From NCBI GenBank assembly GCA_017445755.1, contig JAFSSE010000020.1, positions 1 through 36,463 on the forward strand: a stretch of 36,463 bases of DNA. Reading direction: 5' to 3'. A program made the translations under genes and the position numbers. The notes below the pieces were generated by a model. The model did no database searches, was not told the origin of the DNA, and worked only from the letters and a program-made list of their open reading frames with translations. Shown here piece after piece: positions 7,350 to 17,297 of this stretch. Source of the DNA: Bacteroidales bacterium. GTDB lineage: Bacteria > Bacteroidota > Bacteroidia > Bacteroidales > UBA932. Positions within the stretch are counted from its first letter, which is position 1, and every line of letters starts with the position of its first letter.

Positions 7350-9017
7350 ATGCGAAAGGGCTTTTTTCTTGCGGCCTTATGCGCCGCCGTCCTCATACTG
7401 AGCTCATCGACGACAATCCGCCTCATGGGCGATTCGACGATGGCCGACAAAGACATCAGGGGCGGAGCTAATCCGGAGCGCGGCTGGGGCATGATGTTCC
7501 CGAATTTCCTCGACGGAGAATTCTCTGTCGTCAATTATGCCCGGAACGGCCGGAGCACGAAGAGTTTCATTGACCTCGGGCTCTGGGACCGCGTCAGGGA
7601 GGATCTCATGGAAGGGGATTGGCTCTTCATCCAGTTCGGCCACAATGACTCCAAGGCGGACGACCCGGCCCGTTATGCTGCTCCTTTCGGCGCCTACCAG
7701 GAGAACCTCCGGCTCTTTGTCCGGACCGCCCTGGAAAAGGGTGCGAAGCCGGTCCTGCTAACCCCCGTTGCCCGCCGCTGGTTCAAGGAAACAGGGCTTG
7801 ACAGGAACTGCCATGGGGATTATCCCGAAGCCATGAAGCAGGTTGCGGCCGAGCTCGGAGTTCCGCTTCTAGACATGACGTCGGTTACCCTCGACTGGCT
7901 CGAGGGGCTCGGAGACGAGGGCTCGAAGCCCTATTACATGATTTCGACAGGCAAGAATGACAATACCCATACCGTGGCCCGCGGGGCGAGAAAACTCGCC
8001 GAGCTGACCTGCGGCGAGATCCGGAAATCCCTTCCGGAACTGGCTGAACATCTTGTCCGTTACGACATAGTCGTCGATCAGAAAGGGTTCGGGGACTATT
8101 TTACCATCCAGGAAGCGATAGACGCGGCGCCTGACTACAGCCATTCTAAAATCACCACCATACTTGTCCGGGAGGGTGTTTATAAGGAAATGGTGACGAT
8201 CCCCCACAATAAATTCCGGCTCCGCATCAGCGGGGAAGGGGCTGAGAAGACCGTCATTACCTATGACAAATACGCTGAGAAACTTTGGCCGGACAGCGAT
8301 TTCAAAATGGGAACCTCAGGCAGCGCGACCATGTATATCCACTCGAGCTATGTGACCCTCGAGGACATTACTGTCGAAAACAGCTCCGGGGAAGGAAAAG
8401 CCATAGGCCAGGCCGTCGCCCTCTTTACCGACGGGGATTTCCTCTACTTCCACCGCTGCCGCTTCATCGGGAACCAGGATACGGTCTATACTTACGGCCG
8501 TTACGGAAAGGACGGGGGAATAAAGCGGAACTACTTCCTCGACTGCTATATAGAAGGGACCACGGACTTTATTTTCGGCCCTTCGATCGCGTATTTCGAA
8601 AATTGCACAATCCACTCGAAGAAGAACAGCTATGTAACCGCCGCTTCGACCCTGAAGGGCCAGAAGTACGGTTATGTATTCAAAAACTGCCGCCTTACCG
8701 CTGCGGAAGGGGTAGATAAGGTTTATCTCGGCCGCCCATGGGGCGCCTATGCAAAGACGGTTTTCATCGGCTGCGAGCTCGGGGCCCATATAGTGAAAGA
8801 GGGCTGGCACGACTGGGAAAAGCCGGGGAAGCCGGACACCAAAAAGAATTCATATTACGCCGAGTACCGGAATTATGGCCCCGGCGCGGCGACAAAGAAG
8901 GAAAGGGTCGGGTGGTCCCGCCAGCTGAGCGGCTCCCAGGCCGCCGAATATACCTTCGAAAAGGTTATGTACCAGAAGGAGGACGGCATCGTCTGGAATC
9001 CTGAAAACAATATGTGA
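7350..9017 (+). CDS. CE12-like acetylesterase fused to CE8 pectin methylesterase
   Basis: This 555-residue protein has two catalytic domains. Residues about 22-232 form an SGNH/GDSL esterase of the rhamnogalacturonan acetylesterase type: GDST (27-30, Ser29), GHND (97-100) and DNTH (204-207). Residues about 240-550 form a CE8 pectin methylesterase beta-helix: GQAV (Gln354), GNQDT (Gln376, Asp377), TDFIFG (Asp406) and LGRPW (Arg462). One polypeptide could therefore remove both acetyl and methyl groups from pectin. A signal peptide is present (1-20). One base separates it from the GH28 stop, and its stop codon overlaps the next gene's start. Confidence 0.93.
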   Translation: MRKGFFLAALCAAVLILSSSTTIRLMGDSTMADKDIRGGANPERGWGMMFPNFLDGEFSVVNYARNGRSTKSFIDLGLWDRVREDLMEGDWLFIQFGHNDSKADDPARYAAPFGAYQENLRLFVRTALEKGAKPVLLTPVARRWFKETGLDRNCHGDYPEAMKQVAAELGVPLLDMTSVTLDWLEGLGDEGSKPYYMISTGKNDNTHTVARGARKLAELTCGEIRKSLPELAEHLVRYDIVVDQKGFGDYFTIQEAIDAAPDYSHSKITTILVREGVYKEMVTIPHNKFRLRISGEGAEKTVITYDKYAEKLWPDSDFKMGTSGSATMYIHSSYVTLEDITVENSSGEGKAIGQAVALFTDGDFLYFHRCRFIGNQDTVYTYGRYGKDGGIKRNYFLDCYIEGTTDFIFGPSIAYFENCTIHSKKNSYVTAASTLKGQKYGYVFKNCRLTAAEGVDKVYLGRPWGAYAKTVFIGCELGAHIVKEGWHDWEKPGKPDTKKNSYYAEYRNYGPGAATKKERVGWSRQLSGSQAAEYTFEKVMYQKEDGIVWNPENNM

Positions 9018-10192
9018 TGAAAAAGGCCGCAATCATACTTCTCCTTACCCTGACCGCCTGTGGGGCCAGGGTTCCCATGTCTTTGAGGATGGTCCGTTCG
9101 GAGATTTCCCGCTTCCCGGAGCCGGCAGAGCTGGACGGGATGGAAGGGAAGTTGAAGTGGAACTATACGACAGGGCTGGAACTGCTCTCGTTCCTCGATG
9201 TCTATGAGGTCTGCGGGGACACGTCCATTCCCGCCTATGTCGACCGCTGGTATGATGCCCTGATCGCAGAAAACGGCTCAGTGGGAGCCAATTACAGGAG
9301 GTCCAATTATGTGCTCGACCATATCTGTCCCGCCAGGACCCTCTTCCCGCTCTACCGTCTTACCGGGAAGGAAAAATACCGCTCCTGCATCGACAGCATC
9401 TATATCCAAATATGCACCCAGCCCCGGACGGAGGCGGGCGCTTTCTGGCATAAGAAGGTTTATCCTTACCAGGTCTGGCTCGACGGGCTCTACATGGAGG
9501 CCCCTTTCTACTCGGAGTACAGCGCCCTCCTGCTTGCCGGGGAGCATGAGAAATATGTGAATTTCGACGACATCGCCGATCAGTTCCGAACCGCATTCTC
9601 AAAGTGCTATGATTATTCCACGGGGCTTCTCCGCCATGCATGGGATGAAACCGGGAGCATGGCCTGGTCGGACCCCTATACCGGGCAGTCCGCCCATTCC
9701 TGGGGCCGCGCAATGGGCTGGTACATGATGGCCCTTGTCGATGTGCTGGATTTCATGCCTGAGGACCATCCTGCCTGGGAAGACCTTATCGGCATCCTTT
9801 CGACCCTTCTGGATACGCTCCAGAAGTTCGCCGACCCCGAAACCGGGATGTGGTACCAGGTTCTGGACTGCCCCGGAAGGGAGGGCAACTATACGGAGGC
9901 GACCTGCTCCGCAATGTTTACATATGTTTATCTGAAGGCCGCCCGGAAAGGGTATGCACCGCAGTATGGGAAGTACGCCAAACGCCTCTACCGCAATCTG
10001 GTGAAGACTTTCATCCGGGAAGAGGCCGACGGCACCATAACCCTTACCCGCTGCTGCGCCGTAGCCGGTCTCGGCGGAAAAGAGAACCGCAGCGGTGACT
10101 ACGAATACTATATCAATGAAAAAATATGCGAAAATGACCCGAAGGGAATAGGTCCTTTCATATGGGCATCGCTTGAATACGAACGCTTATGA
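9017..10192 (+). CDS. GH105 unsaturated galacturonyl/rhamnogalacturonyl hydrolase, lipoprotein
   Basis: This 391-residue protein from ATG 9017 overlaps the preceding TGA. A GTG one codon earlier is less likely. GH105 enzymes release the unsaturated uronic acid left at the non-reducing end by pectate lyases. Family features include KWNYTTGLEL (47-56) and two aspartates at D101 (YVLDH) and D156 (VWLDGLYM). These are 55 residues apart, the same spacing as D88 and D143 in YteR. A lipobox (LTAC, Cys15) suggests membrane anchoring. Its product feeds KduI and KduD encoded downstream. Confidence 0.92.
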   Translation: MKKAAIILLLTLTACGARVPMSLRMVRSEISRFPEPAELDGMEGKLKWNYTTGLELLSFLDVYEVCGDTSIPAYVDRWYDALIAENGSVGANYRRSNYVLDHICPARTLFPLYRLTGKEKYRSCIDSIYIQICTQPRTEAGAFWHKKVYPYQVWLDGLYMEAPFYSEYSALLLAGEHEKYVNFDDIADQFRTAFSKCYDYSTGLLRHAWDETGSMAWSDPYTGQSAHSWGRAMGWYMMALVDVLDFMPEDHPAWEDLIGILSTLLDTLQKFADPETGMWYQVLDCPGREGNYTEATCSAMFTYVYLKAARKGYAPQYGKYAKRLYRNLVKTFIREEADGTITLTRCCAVAGLGGKENRSGDYEYYINEKICENDPKGIGPFIWASLEYERL

Positions 10193-12072
10193 GGATATTG
10201 AATACTTTTGCCGCCGCGTTTTCCGCGGGGCTCTTCCTTATTGCCTGTGATCCGGATGAAAAAGGGGAAGAGGGAACGGAACTCACCGCCCCCGCGGGGG
10301 TAAAATTGGTTGAGCAGACTTCCACTTCGGCCAGTTTTGAATGGGATGCAGTGGAAGGGGCTGAAAAATATGTCTGGAAAGTCCGCGGATCTGAAGGTGA
10401 GCCGCTAAGTGGTACTGTGACCCTGCCAGGAGTGACGGTTACCGGCCTTAGTGCGGAGATAACGTATTCATTCACCGTTTGTTCCGTGGCCGGTACTTCC
10501 ACTTCGACATGGTCGGGGGCGCTGTCCTTTACGCTGAATAAGGGAGAGGGTCCTTCGCCGGCCTCATACTATGCTGAATTCAAGATTCCGTCTTCGGAGG
10601 ACTCCGACGCTCTCGTCCGCGCCTTCCCAGGGGCTGAGGGCGGCGGAATGTATACTACGGGCGGCCGTGGCGGCAAGGTTATCCGCGTGACCACCCTTGA
10701 AGACGACCCCTCCTCTCCGGTTGAGGGAATGTTCCGCTGGGCGGTTGAAACCCAGAGCGGTGCGCGGACCGTCGTTTTTGACGTTGCCGGACGTATCGAC
10801 CTGAAAGGGAAACTCTCAATCTCAAACGGTAACCTTACGATAGCCGGGCAGACTGCCCCCGGAGACGGCATCTGTATCAGCGGTTATCCGATAAATATCA
10901 AGGCGGGTAATATTATTATAAGGTTCCTGAGGTTCCGTCTCGGGGATGAATATGCTACGGACGATTCGTTCGATACAATCTGGGGCAGGTATTACGATGA
11001 TATCATTATCGACCACTGCTCGATGAGCTGGAGTATAGACGAGTGCTGCTCCTTCTATGCGAACAGGAACTTTACCCTGCAGTGGTGCCTTATTGCGGAG
11101 TCGCTGAACAGTTCCGGGAAGCACAGCAAGAAAAATCACGGATATGCCGGTATATGGGGCGGGAAAGACGCTTCGTACCACCATAATCTTCTTGCCCACC
11201 ATAACAACCGGACCCCCCGCTTCGACCACCCTGAAATCTATGATGCCACCAGTCTGGCCACAAGGAGGGGGAACGTCGATTACCGTAACAACGTGAATTT
11301 CAACTGGGGAACGGGAAACGGCTGCTATGGCGGCAACGGAGCATATATAAATATGGTCGGGAATTACTACAAGCCGGGCCCGGCTTCTGTTGACAGGCAT
11401 TATTTCATTGAGGCCGACGGCCACTACAATGCCGGAAGCTCCTCTAACCCCGACTGGCATACATATCAGTACCCGTATTTATATATGAGCGGGAATGTCC
11501 ACACGCTGTACGAGGATATTTCCAAGGATAATTCCAAGGGGGTGTCATGGTCCGATGCTAAAAACGCCTCCAACGGCGATGTGATAAGCAGCAGCGGGCA
11601 TATCCTTTCCGAGGCGCTTGCCATATCGGGGAAGGACAATGCCAGTGCTTATACTACGACGCACGATGCCGCCACCAGCTTCGAAAGGGTCACCGCGTAT
11701 TCCGGATGTTCCATCGTGAGGGACGATGTCGATAAGAGGATTTCCTCTGAAACCGTCTCCGGGGAAGTTACATTCAAGGACGGAGGGAACGGGAGCAAGG
11801 GAGGAATCATCGATTCCCAGACAGTTGTGGGCGGATGGCCGGAGTATAAAGCCACGGCGGAAGAGCTTGCCCGCTGCACGGATACTGACAAGGACGGTAT
11901 GCCGGACTGGTTCGAAGACAGCTTCGGGCTCGATAAAAACAATGCGGAGGATGCTTCGCGGAAGGATATCGACAAGGGAGGAAGGTATGTGAATTTCGAA
12001 ATGTACCTCCATTACCTCGTCCGAAATATCATAGAATCACAGAATTCAGGAGGAGATTACAAGAGATTGTAG
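10189..12072 (+). CDS. PL1-type pectate lyase with FN3 domain, lipoprotein
   Basis: This 627-residue lipoprotein (LIAC, Cys20) overlaps the GH105 gene by four bases. Residues about 34-118 form a fibronectin type III domain. The lyase region starts at AFPGAEGGGMYTTGGRGGKV (145-164), a common opening of Bacteroidota PL1 enzymes. It contains DHCSMSW (275-281) and NRTPRFD (340-346), which holds the likely catalytic Arg and neighbouring Arg. The tail carries DTDKDGMPD (564-572), a calcium-loop type motif typical of these enzymes. It cleaves polygalacturonate by beta-elimination. PL family 1 is the best fit, but the subfamily was not determined. Confidence 0.9.
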   Translation: MRILNTFAAAFSAGLFLIACDPDEKGEEGTELTAPAGVKLVEQTSTSASFEWDAVEGAEKYVWKVRGSEGEPLSGTVTLPGVTVTGLSAEITYSFTVCSVAGTSTSTWSGALSFTLNKGEGPSPASYYAEFKIPSSEDSDALVRAFPGAEGGGMYTTGGRGGKVIRVTTLEDDPSSPVEGMFRWAVETQSGARTVVFDVAGRIDLKGKLSISNGNLTIAGQTAPGDGICISGYPINIKAGNIIIRFLRFRLGDEYATDDSFDTIWGRYYDDIIIDHCSMSWSIDECCSFYANRNFTLQWCLIAESLNSSGKHSKKNHGYAGIWGGKDASYHHNLLAHHNNRTPRFDHPEIYDATSLATRRGNVDYRNNVNFNWGTGNGCYGGNGAYINMVGNYYKPGPASVDRHYFIEADGHYNAGSSSNPDWHTYQYPYLYMSGNVHTLYEDISKDNSKGVSWSDAKNASNGDVISSSGHILSEALAISGKDNASAYTTTHDAATSFERVTAYSGCSIVRDDVDKRISSETVSGEVTFKDGGNGSKGGIIDSQTVVGGWPEYKATAEELARCTDTDKDGMPDWFEDSFGLDKNNAEDASRKDIDKGGRYVNFEMYLHYLVRNIIESQNSGGDYKRL

Positions 12073-12077
12073 ATTAT

Positions 12078-12097
12078 TTTCGTGCCCGTGCACGGAA
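12078..12097. promoter_or_regulatory. LacI-family operator, susC operon
   Basis: TTTCGTGCCCGTGCACGGAA matches the site at 5730 with only a few changes. It starts 36 bases before its -7 box, the same spacing as at 5730. Confidence 0.78.
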
Positions 12098-12113
12098 ATT
12101 CGGAATTTATTCC

Positions 12114-12121
12114 TATCTTTG
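12114..12121 (+). promoter_or_regulatory. -7 promoter element, susC operon
   Basis: TATCTTTG fits TAnnTTTG and lies 49 bases before the susC ATG. Confidence 0.72.
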
Positions 12122-12170
12122 GCGGGAATTGATTTAATAACACTATATTCAATAATTATAACAACATCCA

Positions 12171-15100
12171 ATGAAAAGTTTAGCAAAAAAACTCATTGCT
12201 GTACTTCTCTGCCTTGGAACCGGACTTTCCCTGTCCGCCCAGACTACCGTTACGGGTATTGTGACGGACGAAAACGGGGAGCCGCTGATTGGAGCAGGTG
12301 TCTTCGTTGAGGGCACTACAATCGGGGCTGTTACCGGACTTGACGGAGACTATGAACTCGTGGTCCCCGCAGATGCGGTGAACCTGGTCTATTCCTTCAT
12401 AGGCCTGGCCGACCAGACGGTAGCTATTGCCGGCCGTACCAGGATAGACGTACAGCTTTCTGCCGACACAACATTCCTCGACGAAGTTGTCGTCATCGGA
12501 TATGCCGCGGTAAAGCGCCGCGACCTCATGGGTTCGGTCAGTTCCGTTGACAGCAAATCCCTGACCGCCGTTCCTGTAACCTCGGTTTCAGAGGCCCTGA
12601 CCGGAAAGATGGCAGGTGTCCAGGTAACTACTACGGAAGGTGATCCTGACGCGGATATCAAGATCCGTGTCCGTGGCAGCGGGTCCATAACCCAGGACAG
12701 CTCACCTCTTTATATCGTGGACGGATTCCCGGTAGAGAGCATTAACGACATTCCTTCTTCCGACATCCAGAGCATCGACATCCTCAAGGACGCCTTCTCG
12801 ACCGCCATTTATGGCAGCCGTGGCGCCAACGGTGTAGTGCTCGTGACGACAAAGTCCGGAGCGGAGGGCAAGGTCAGCGTTACCTACAATGCCTATACCG
12901 GCTTCAAGAAGATGGCGAACAAGGATGCCATCCAGCCGATGAGTTCGTATGACTATGTCCGTACGGTGTATGAGATGGCCATGATGGACGGCAAACTCGA
13001 TACCCAGTATGTCCCCTACTTCGGCGTTTACGACGATATGGACATGTATAAGAATGCTTATACCAACGACTGGGTTGAGCAGGTATTCGGCCGTACCGGC
13101 AGTACCTTCAACCAGAACGTCAGCATCTCCGGTGGGTCCGAAAAGGTAAAGTGGACCGCCAGTTACGCCCATGTCGGCGACAAGGCCATCATGGTCGGGT
13201 CCAACTTCAAGAGGGACAACCTCGCGTTCAAGACCCGTTATGAACCCGTCAAGAAGCTCACCTTCGACTTCAATGCCCGTTACTCCAATACGTCGGTCCG
13301 CGGCGCGGGGGCGAACTCCATGAACGATACCGGGTCTTCATCAAGCAACGGCCGCCTCAAACATGCCGTACAATATACTCCGCTCCCCATTCTCGCCATG
13401 GATTCCGAAAGCGACATGGAAGAGGATTACGGAGACAACGTACCCCCTCTGCAGTCCGTCGCAGACAACGATACCCGCCGTTTCCGCAAGAACTGGACGG
13501 TGAACGGGGCCGTCACCTGGCATATCATCGACAACCTCGACCTGAAGGTTGAGGGCGGCCTTGACGACTGGATCCAGACGGATGACCACTTCTACGGCGT
13601 CTCCACCTATTATTCCAGGGAGAATTCTTCGGTCAAGAATCAGCCGGCCAACCAGCACAAGGATTCCTACCGTAAGAAATACCGCAATACCAATACCTTG
13701 AATTATAATTTCAAGGATCTCATCAAGGACAAGGCCCACAAGCTTGACATTCTGATCGGTCAGGAGTATATCCTTACCAAGGCCAATGTACTTTCGCTCA
13801 ACATCGACGGTTTCCCGGATTTCTATGATGCTGAAACCGCCTGGAACTTCATGAGCTCCGGTACGCCCAACAAGGCCAGCAATTTCTTCGAGGCCGATGA
13901 CAAGCTGCTCTCCTTCTTCGGCCGTGCCAACTATGTGAAGGATGACAAGTATTCCTTCTCCGCAACGCTTCGCGCAGACGGCTCCTCAAGGTTCTCCAAA
14001 GGGCATCAGTGGGGCTTATTCCCCTCCTTTGCGGCCGCATGGACCATCAGCAACGAGGACTTCATGAAGGATGCCACCAAGGTTGACAACCTCAAGCTCC
14101 GTTACTCCTTCGGTACTGCCGGTAACAACAATATCCCGACCGGCGTCACCCAGATGGCCTTCACGTCCTCGAATACCACGTGGGTGTACGGCACCAAGAC
14201 GATGTTCAACACCACTACGGTCGGCGGCAAGTACATTATGCCCAACGAGGATCTGACCTGGGAGACTACCTATTCCCACAATATCGGTCTTGATTTCTCG
14301 TTCCTCCGCAGCCGCGTCAAGGGAAGCGCCGAGGTATACAGCAACCTTACCGACAACCTGCTTATCCAGTTCCCTACGGCCGGATCCGGTTATGAATACC
14401 AGTATCGCAACATGGGCGCTGTCAGGAACAGGGGAGCGGAGTTCTCCCTGGACATAGTCCTTGCCGAAAAGAAAGACTGGGGCATCACCGCCGGGGCAAA
14501 TATCTCCTTCAACAAGAACCGCGTGACCAAGCTCGGCCTTGACAGTATCCAGTCGAGCAGCGGCTGGGGCGGAACATATGTCGCCAACTACGACTATATA
14601 GTACAGGTAGGACAGCCGCTCGGCAATATCTACGGATATATTTGCGACGGCCGCTATGAGGCCTCCGACTTTACCTGGGACGGAGCCCGTTGGGTCCTCA
14701 ACGATGGCGTAGTCGATGCTTCCGGCGTTGTGGGCGGCACCTTCGGTCCCGGTTCCCTCAAGCTGAAGGATATCGGAGTCGCCCTCGATGAGGACGGAAA
14801 TCCGGTCGCGGACAATATCGGAATGATTGACTCCAATGACCTTACCGTCATCGGCAATACCCAGCCCAAGGCGGTCGGCGGTTTCAATATTTCCGCTTTC
14901 TGCAAGGGCTTCGATTTCTCTGCCAACTTCAACTTCGTGCTTGGCAACCAGATTTACAATGCCAACAAGATAGAATTCACGACCAGCAGGTCACAGTATC
15001 GCCGCAATTACCTCTCGAGTTTCGCCCCCGATTCCCGTTGGACCAATATCAACTGGGAAACCGGCGAGCTTATCACCGATCCTGACAAACTTGCCGCCGT

Positions 15101-15416
15101 CAATGCCGGCACCACCCTGTGGTCGCCCAACATGGGCCGCTATGTCCTGACCGACTGGGCCATCGAAGACGGCAGCTTCCTGCGCCTTTCCACCATTACC
15201 ATGGGTTATACCCTGAATCAGGAACTCACCCGTAAATACAAACTGGGCAGTGTCCGTTTCTATGTAACAGGTGGGAATGTATTCCTGCTTACCAAATACA
15301 GCGGATATGATCCCGAGGTGGATACCCGCCGTTCTACCCCTCTGACCCCCGGAGTGGATTATTCCGCATATCCGAAGAGCCGGAGTTATGTTGCAGGCGT
15401 TAACATCACATTCTAA
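12171..15416 (+). CDS. SusC-like TonB-dependent outer-membrane transporter
   Basis: This 1081-residue protein has a signal peptide (to about residue 24) and a carboxypeptidase-like beta-sandwich (TGIVTDENGEPLIGAGVFVE). The segment DEVVVIGYAAVKRRDLMGSV leads into a plug domain ending SRGANGVVLVTTKSG. A long beta-barrel follows, with the C-terminal aromatic SYVAGVNITF. Length is usual for SusC. It would import oligosaccharides with the SusD partner encoded 17 bp downstream. Its own operator and promoter precede it, and the cargo is inferred as pectic oligomers from the neighbours. Confidence 0.94.
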   Translation: MKSLAKKLIAVLLCLGTGLSLSAQTTVTGIVTDENGEPLIGAGVFVEGTTIGAVTGLDGDYELVVPADAVNLVYSFIGLADQTVAIAGRTRIDVQLSADTTFLDEVVVIGYAAVKRRDLMGSVSSVDSKSLTAVPVTSVSEALTGKMAGVQVTTTEGDPDADIKIRVRGSGSITQDSSPLYIVDGFPVESINDIPSSDIQSIDILKDAFSTAIYGSRGANGVVLVTTKSGAEGKVSVTYNAYTGFKKMANKDAIQPMSSYDYVRTVYEMAMMDGKLDTQYVPYFGVYDDMDMYKNAYTNDWVEQVFGRTGSTFNQNVSISGGSEKVKWTASYAHVGDKAIMVGSNFKRDNLAFKTRYEPVKKLTFDFNARYSNTSVRGAGANSMNDTGSSSSNGRLKHAVQYTPLPILAMDSESDMEEDYGDNVPPLQSVADNDTRRFRKNWTVNGAVTWHIIDNLDLKVEGGLDDWIQTDDHFYGVSTYYSRENSSVKNQPANQHKDSYRKKYRNTNTLNYNFKDLIKDKAHKLDILIGQEYILTKANVLSLNIDGFPDFYDAETAWNFMSSGTPNKASNFFEADDKLLSFFGRANYVKDDKYSFSATLRADGSSRFSKGHQWGLFPSFAAAWTISNEDFMKDATKVDNLKLRYSFGTAGNNNIPTGVTQMAFTSSNTTWVYGTKTMFNTTTVGGKYIMPNEDLTWETTYSHNIGLDFSFLRSRVKGSAEVYSNLTDNLLIQFPTAGSGYEYQYRNMGAVRNRGAEFSLDIVLAEKKDWGITAGANISFNKNRVTKLGLDSIQSSSGWGGTYVANYDYIVQVGQPLGNIYGYICDGRYEASDFTWDGARWVLNDGVVDASGVVGGTFGPGSLKLKDIGVALDEDGNPVADNIGMIDSNDLTVIGNTQPKAVGGFNISAFCKGFDFSANFNFVLGNQIYNANKIEFTTSRSQYRRNYLSSFAPDSRWTNINWETGELITDPDKLAAVNAGTTLWSPNMGRYVLTDWAIEDGSFLRLSTITMGYTLNQELTRKYKLGSVRFYVTGGNVFLLTKYSGYDPEVDTRRSTPLTPGVDYSAYPKSRSYVAGVNITF

Positions 15417-15420
15417 CCAA

Positions 15421-15426
15421 GGGAGG
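15421..15426 (+). promoter_or_regulatory. Shine-Dalgarno-like site before susD
   Basis: GGGAGG lies 7 bases upstream of the susD ATG at 15434, in the short gap after susC. Confidence 0.5.
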
Positions 15427-15433
15427 AATTACC

Positions 15434-17284
15434 ATGAAAGCAAATAGAATCATACTTATTGCAGCTGCCGCCCTCGGCCTTGCATCCTGCGACCTTACCA
15501 GCGAGACCCAGTCGACCTTCGACGAGTCCGTCATCTTCTCGAACGCTACGCTTACGGAGTTCAATATCATGTCGATATATGAGGTGTTCGGCCATACCAA
15601 TTCCCACCGTGGCAGATATCTGACTTATTACGGATTCAATACCGACATCGAGGTGTATCTCCAGGATCTTGAGGCCAGTGCGACGTCCGCCAAGCCCCAG
15701 ATTGCAAAATATGCCATCCGGCCGGACAATACCGAGCTCAACCGTGCAGACGGCCCTTATAATGAGCTTTTTGCAGGTGTGGAGCGGGCCAATCTCGCAA
15801 TCAGCGGTCTCCGTAAATACGGAAACATCACCTCGGACAGTGAAATGGCCGCCCTCTACGGCGAAGCCCTGGTAGCCCGGGCCCTCCTCTATGCCGAGCT
15901 TCTGAAGGCCTACGGCGAGGTTCCCGCCCGTTTCGCCCCGATTTCCCCCGAGACCATTTATGTGAACAAGTCAGACAGGGACGTTATTTTCAAGCAGCTC
16001 CTGAGCGACCTTGAAGAAGCGGCGCCGCTTCTTCCCTGGCCGGGGAAGACCAGCCAGACTTCGGTTACCACCCGTCCGAACAGGGCCTTTGCCCTCGGTC
16101 TGTATGCCCGTCTCGCCCTGGTTGCAACTGGCTGGGCACAGCGTCCGGATGACGGACAGGTCGGTACCGGGAATGTCGGCAGCGTCCGCAAATCCGTCGA
16201 CCCGGAATTTGCAGAGCCGACTGAACTATATACCAAGGCGCTTGAAGGGCTCGAGGATGTCATCAAGAACTCAGGCCTCTCGCTTTATGACGATTACACC
16301 AAGCTGTGGAAGGATTTCAACAATCTTGACGTAACTGCAGGCAAGGAGGTCATTTATGCGCTTCCGATGTCTGATACCCGCGGCCGCTGGAATTTCAACT
16401 ATGCGATTCGCGCCGAAGGAGGTTCAACCAGCTTTGCCGCTTCCAATGCCACCAACACCAGGGGCGGTTCGGTGGGACCTGTTCCGACCATGTTCTGGAG
16501 GTACGGGGTCCATGACCAGAGAAGGGATGTGAGCTGCGCCAACTTCCATACCATTCCTTCCGGCTCCGTTGACAAGCAGGTGATTGCCGGCGGCCAGAAA
16601 TGGTATTTCGGTAAATACCGCTTCGACTGGATGACCAGCCATCCTTATGACGGCGGAAACGACGACGGTTGCAAGCCCACCTATATGCGTTATTCCGACA
16701 TTCTGCTTATGGCGGCCGAGATAGCCAATGAACTTGGAGACATCGAAAAGGCCAAAACATATCTCAAGCAGGTCCGTGACCGTGCGTATAAGGGATATGA
16801 GAGCGAGGTTACCGCTTATATCGGGACCCTTTCCGACAAGAATGCGGTTTTCAACGCAATCGTTGACGAGCGCGCCCTCGAATTCATCGGTGAGTTCCTC
16901 CGCAAGGGTGACCTTATCCGCTGGAACCTTCTCGAAACCAAGATCGAGGAGACCCGCACCGAGATGAAAGCCCTCTCCGAGAGAACCGGAAACTTCGCCG
17001 ACATCGGCTCGAACGTCTATTGCAAATATGCCTCCGACGGAATAACCATATCCGAGTTCTATGGATATGAGCATGGCCAGACCGCGGCTCCTTCGGGAAG
17101 CGGCTGGGAACCATACACCGATTCTGCAGGGGCCGTTCCAAGCAACTATTTCGAAATGAGTGAGGTAAAACTCAATTCGTTCTACTTCAGCGCTTACACT
17201 CCCAATCAGAGGCAGTGGTGGCCGATTCCTGCCATTTCCATCACGAATGCGCAGAATTCGCTCTTCAACGACTACGGCTTCTAA
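15434..17284 (+). CDS. SusD/RagB-like substrate-binding lipoprotein
   Basis: This 616-residue lipoprotein (LASC, Cys19) is of the SusD type, which caps the SusC barrel and binds glycans. Typical features are the N-terminal helical region (LYGEALVARALLYAELLKAY) and the C-terminal family segment YMRYSDILLMAAEIANELGD. The latter is followed by a helical repeat (AKTYLKQVRDRAYKG) and DERALEFIGEFLRKGDLIRW. It lies 17 bp after susC and 13 bp before the next lipoprotein gene. The ligand is inferred to be galacturonan fragments. Confidence 0.94.
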   Translation: MKANRIILIAAAALGLASCDLTSETQSTFDESVIFSNATLTEFNIMSIYEVFGHTNSHRGRYLTYYGFNTDIEVYLQDLEASATSAKPQIAKYAIRPDNTELNRADGPYNELFAGVERANLAISGLRKYGNITSDSEMAALYGEALVARALLYAELLKAYGEVPARFAPISPETIYVNKSDRDVIFKQLLSDLEEAAPLLPWPGKTSQTSVTTRPNRAFALGLYARLALVATGWAQRPDDGQVGTGNVGSVRKSVDPEFAEPTELYTKALEGLEDVIKNSGLSLYDDYTKLWKDFNNLDVTAGKEVIYALPMSDTRGRWNFNYAIRAEGGSTSFAASNATNTRGGSVGPVPTMFWRYGVHDQRRDVSCANFHTIPSGSVDKQVIAGGQKWYFGKYRFDWMTSHPYDGGNDDGCKPTYMRYSDILLMAAEIANELGDIEKAKTYLKQVRDRAYKGYESEVTAYIGTLSDKNAVFNAIVDERALEFIGEFLRKGDLIRWNLLETKIEETRTEMKALSERTGNFADIGSNVYCKYASDGITISEFYGYEHGQTAAPSGSGWEPYTDSAGAVPSNYFEMSEVKLNSFYFSAYTPNQRQWWPIPAISITNAQNSLFNDYGF

Positions 17285-17297
17285 TAACGCATGAACC

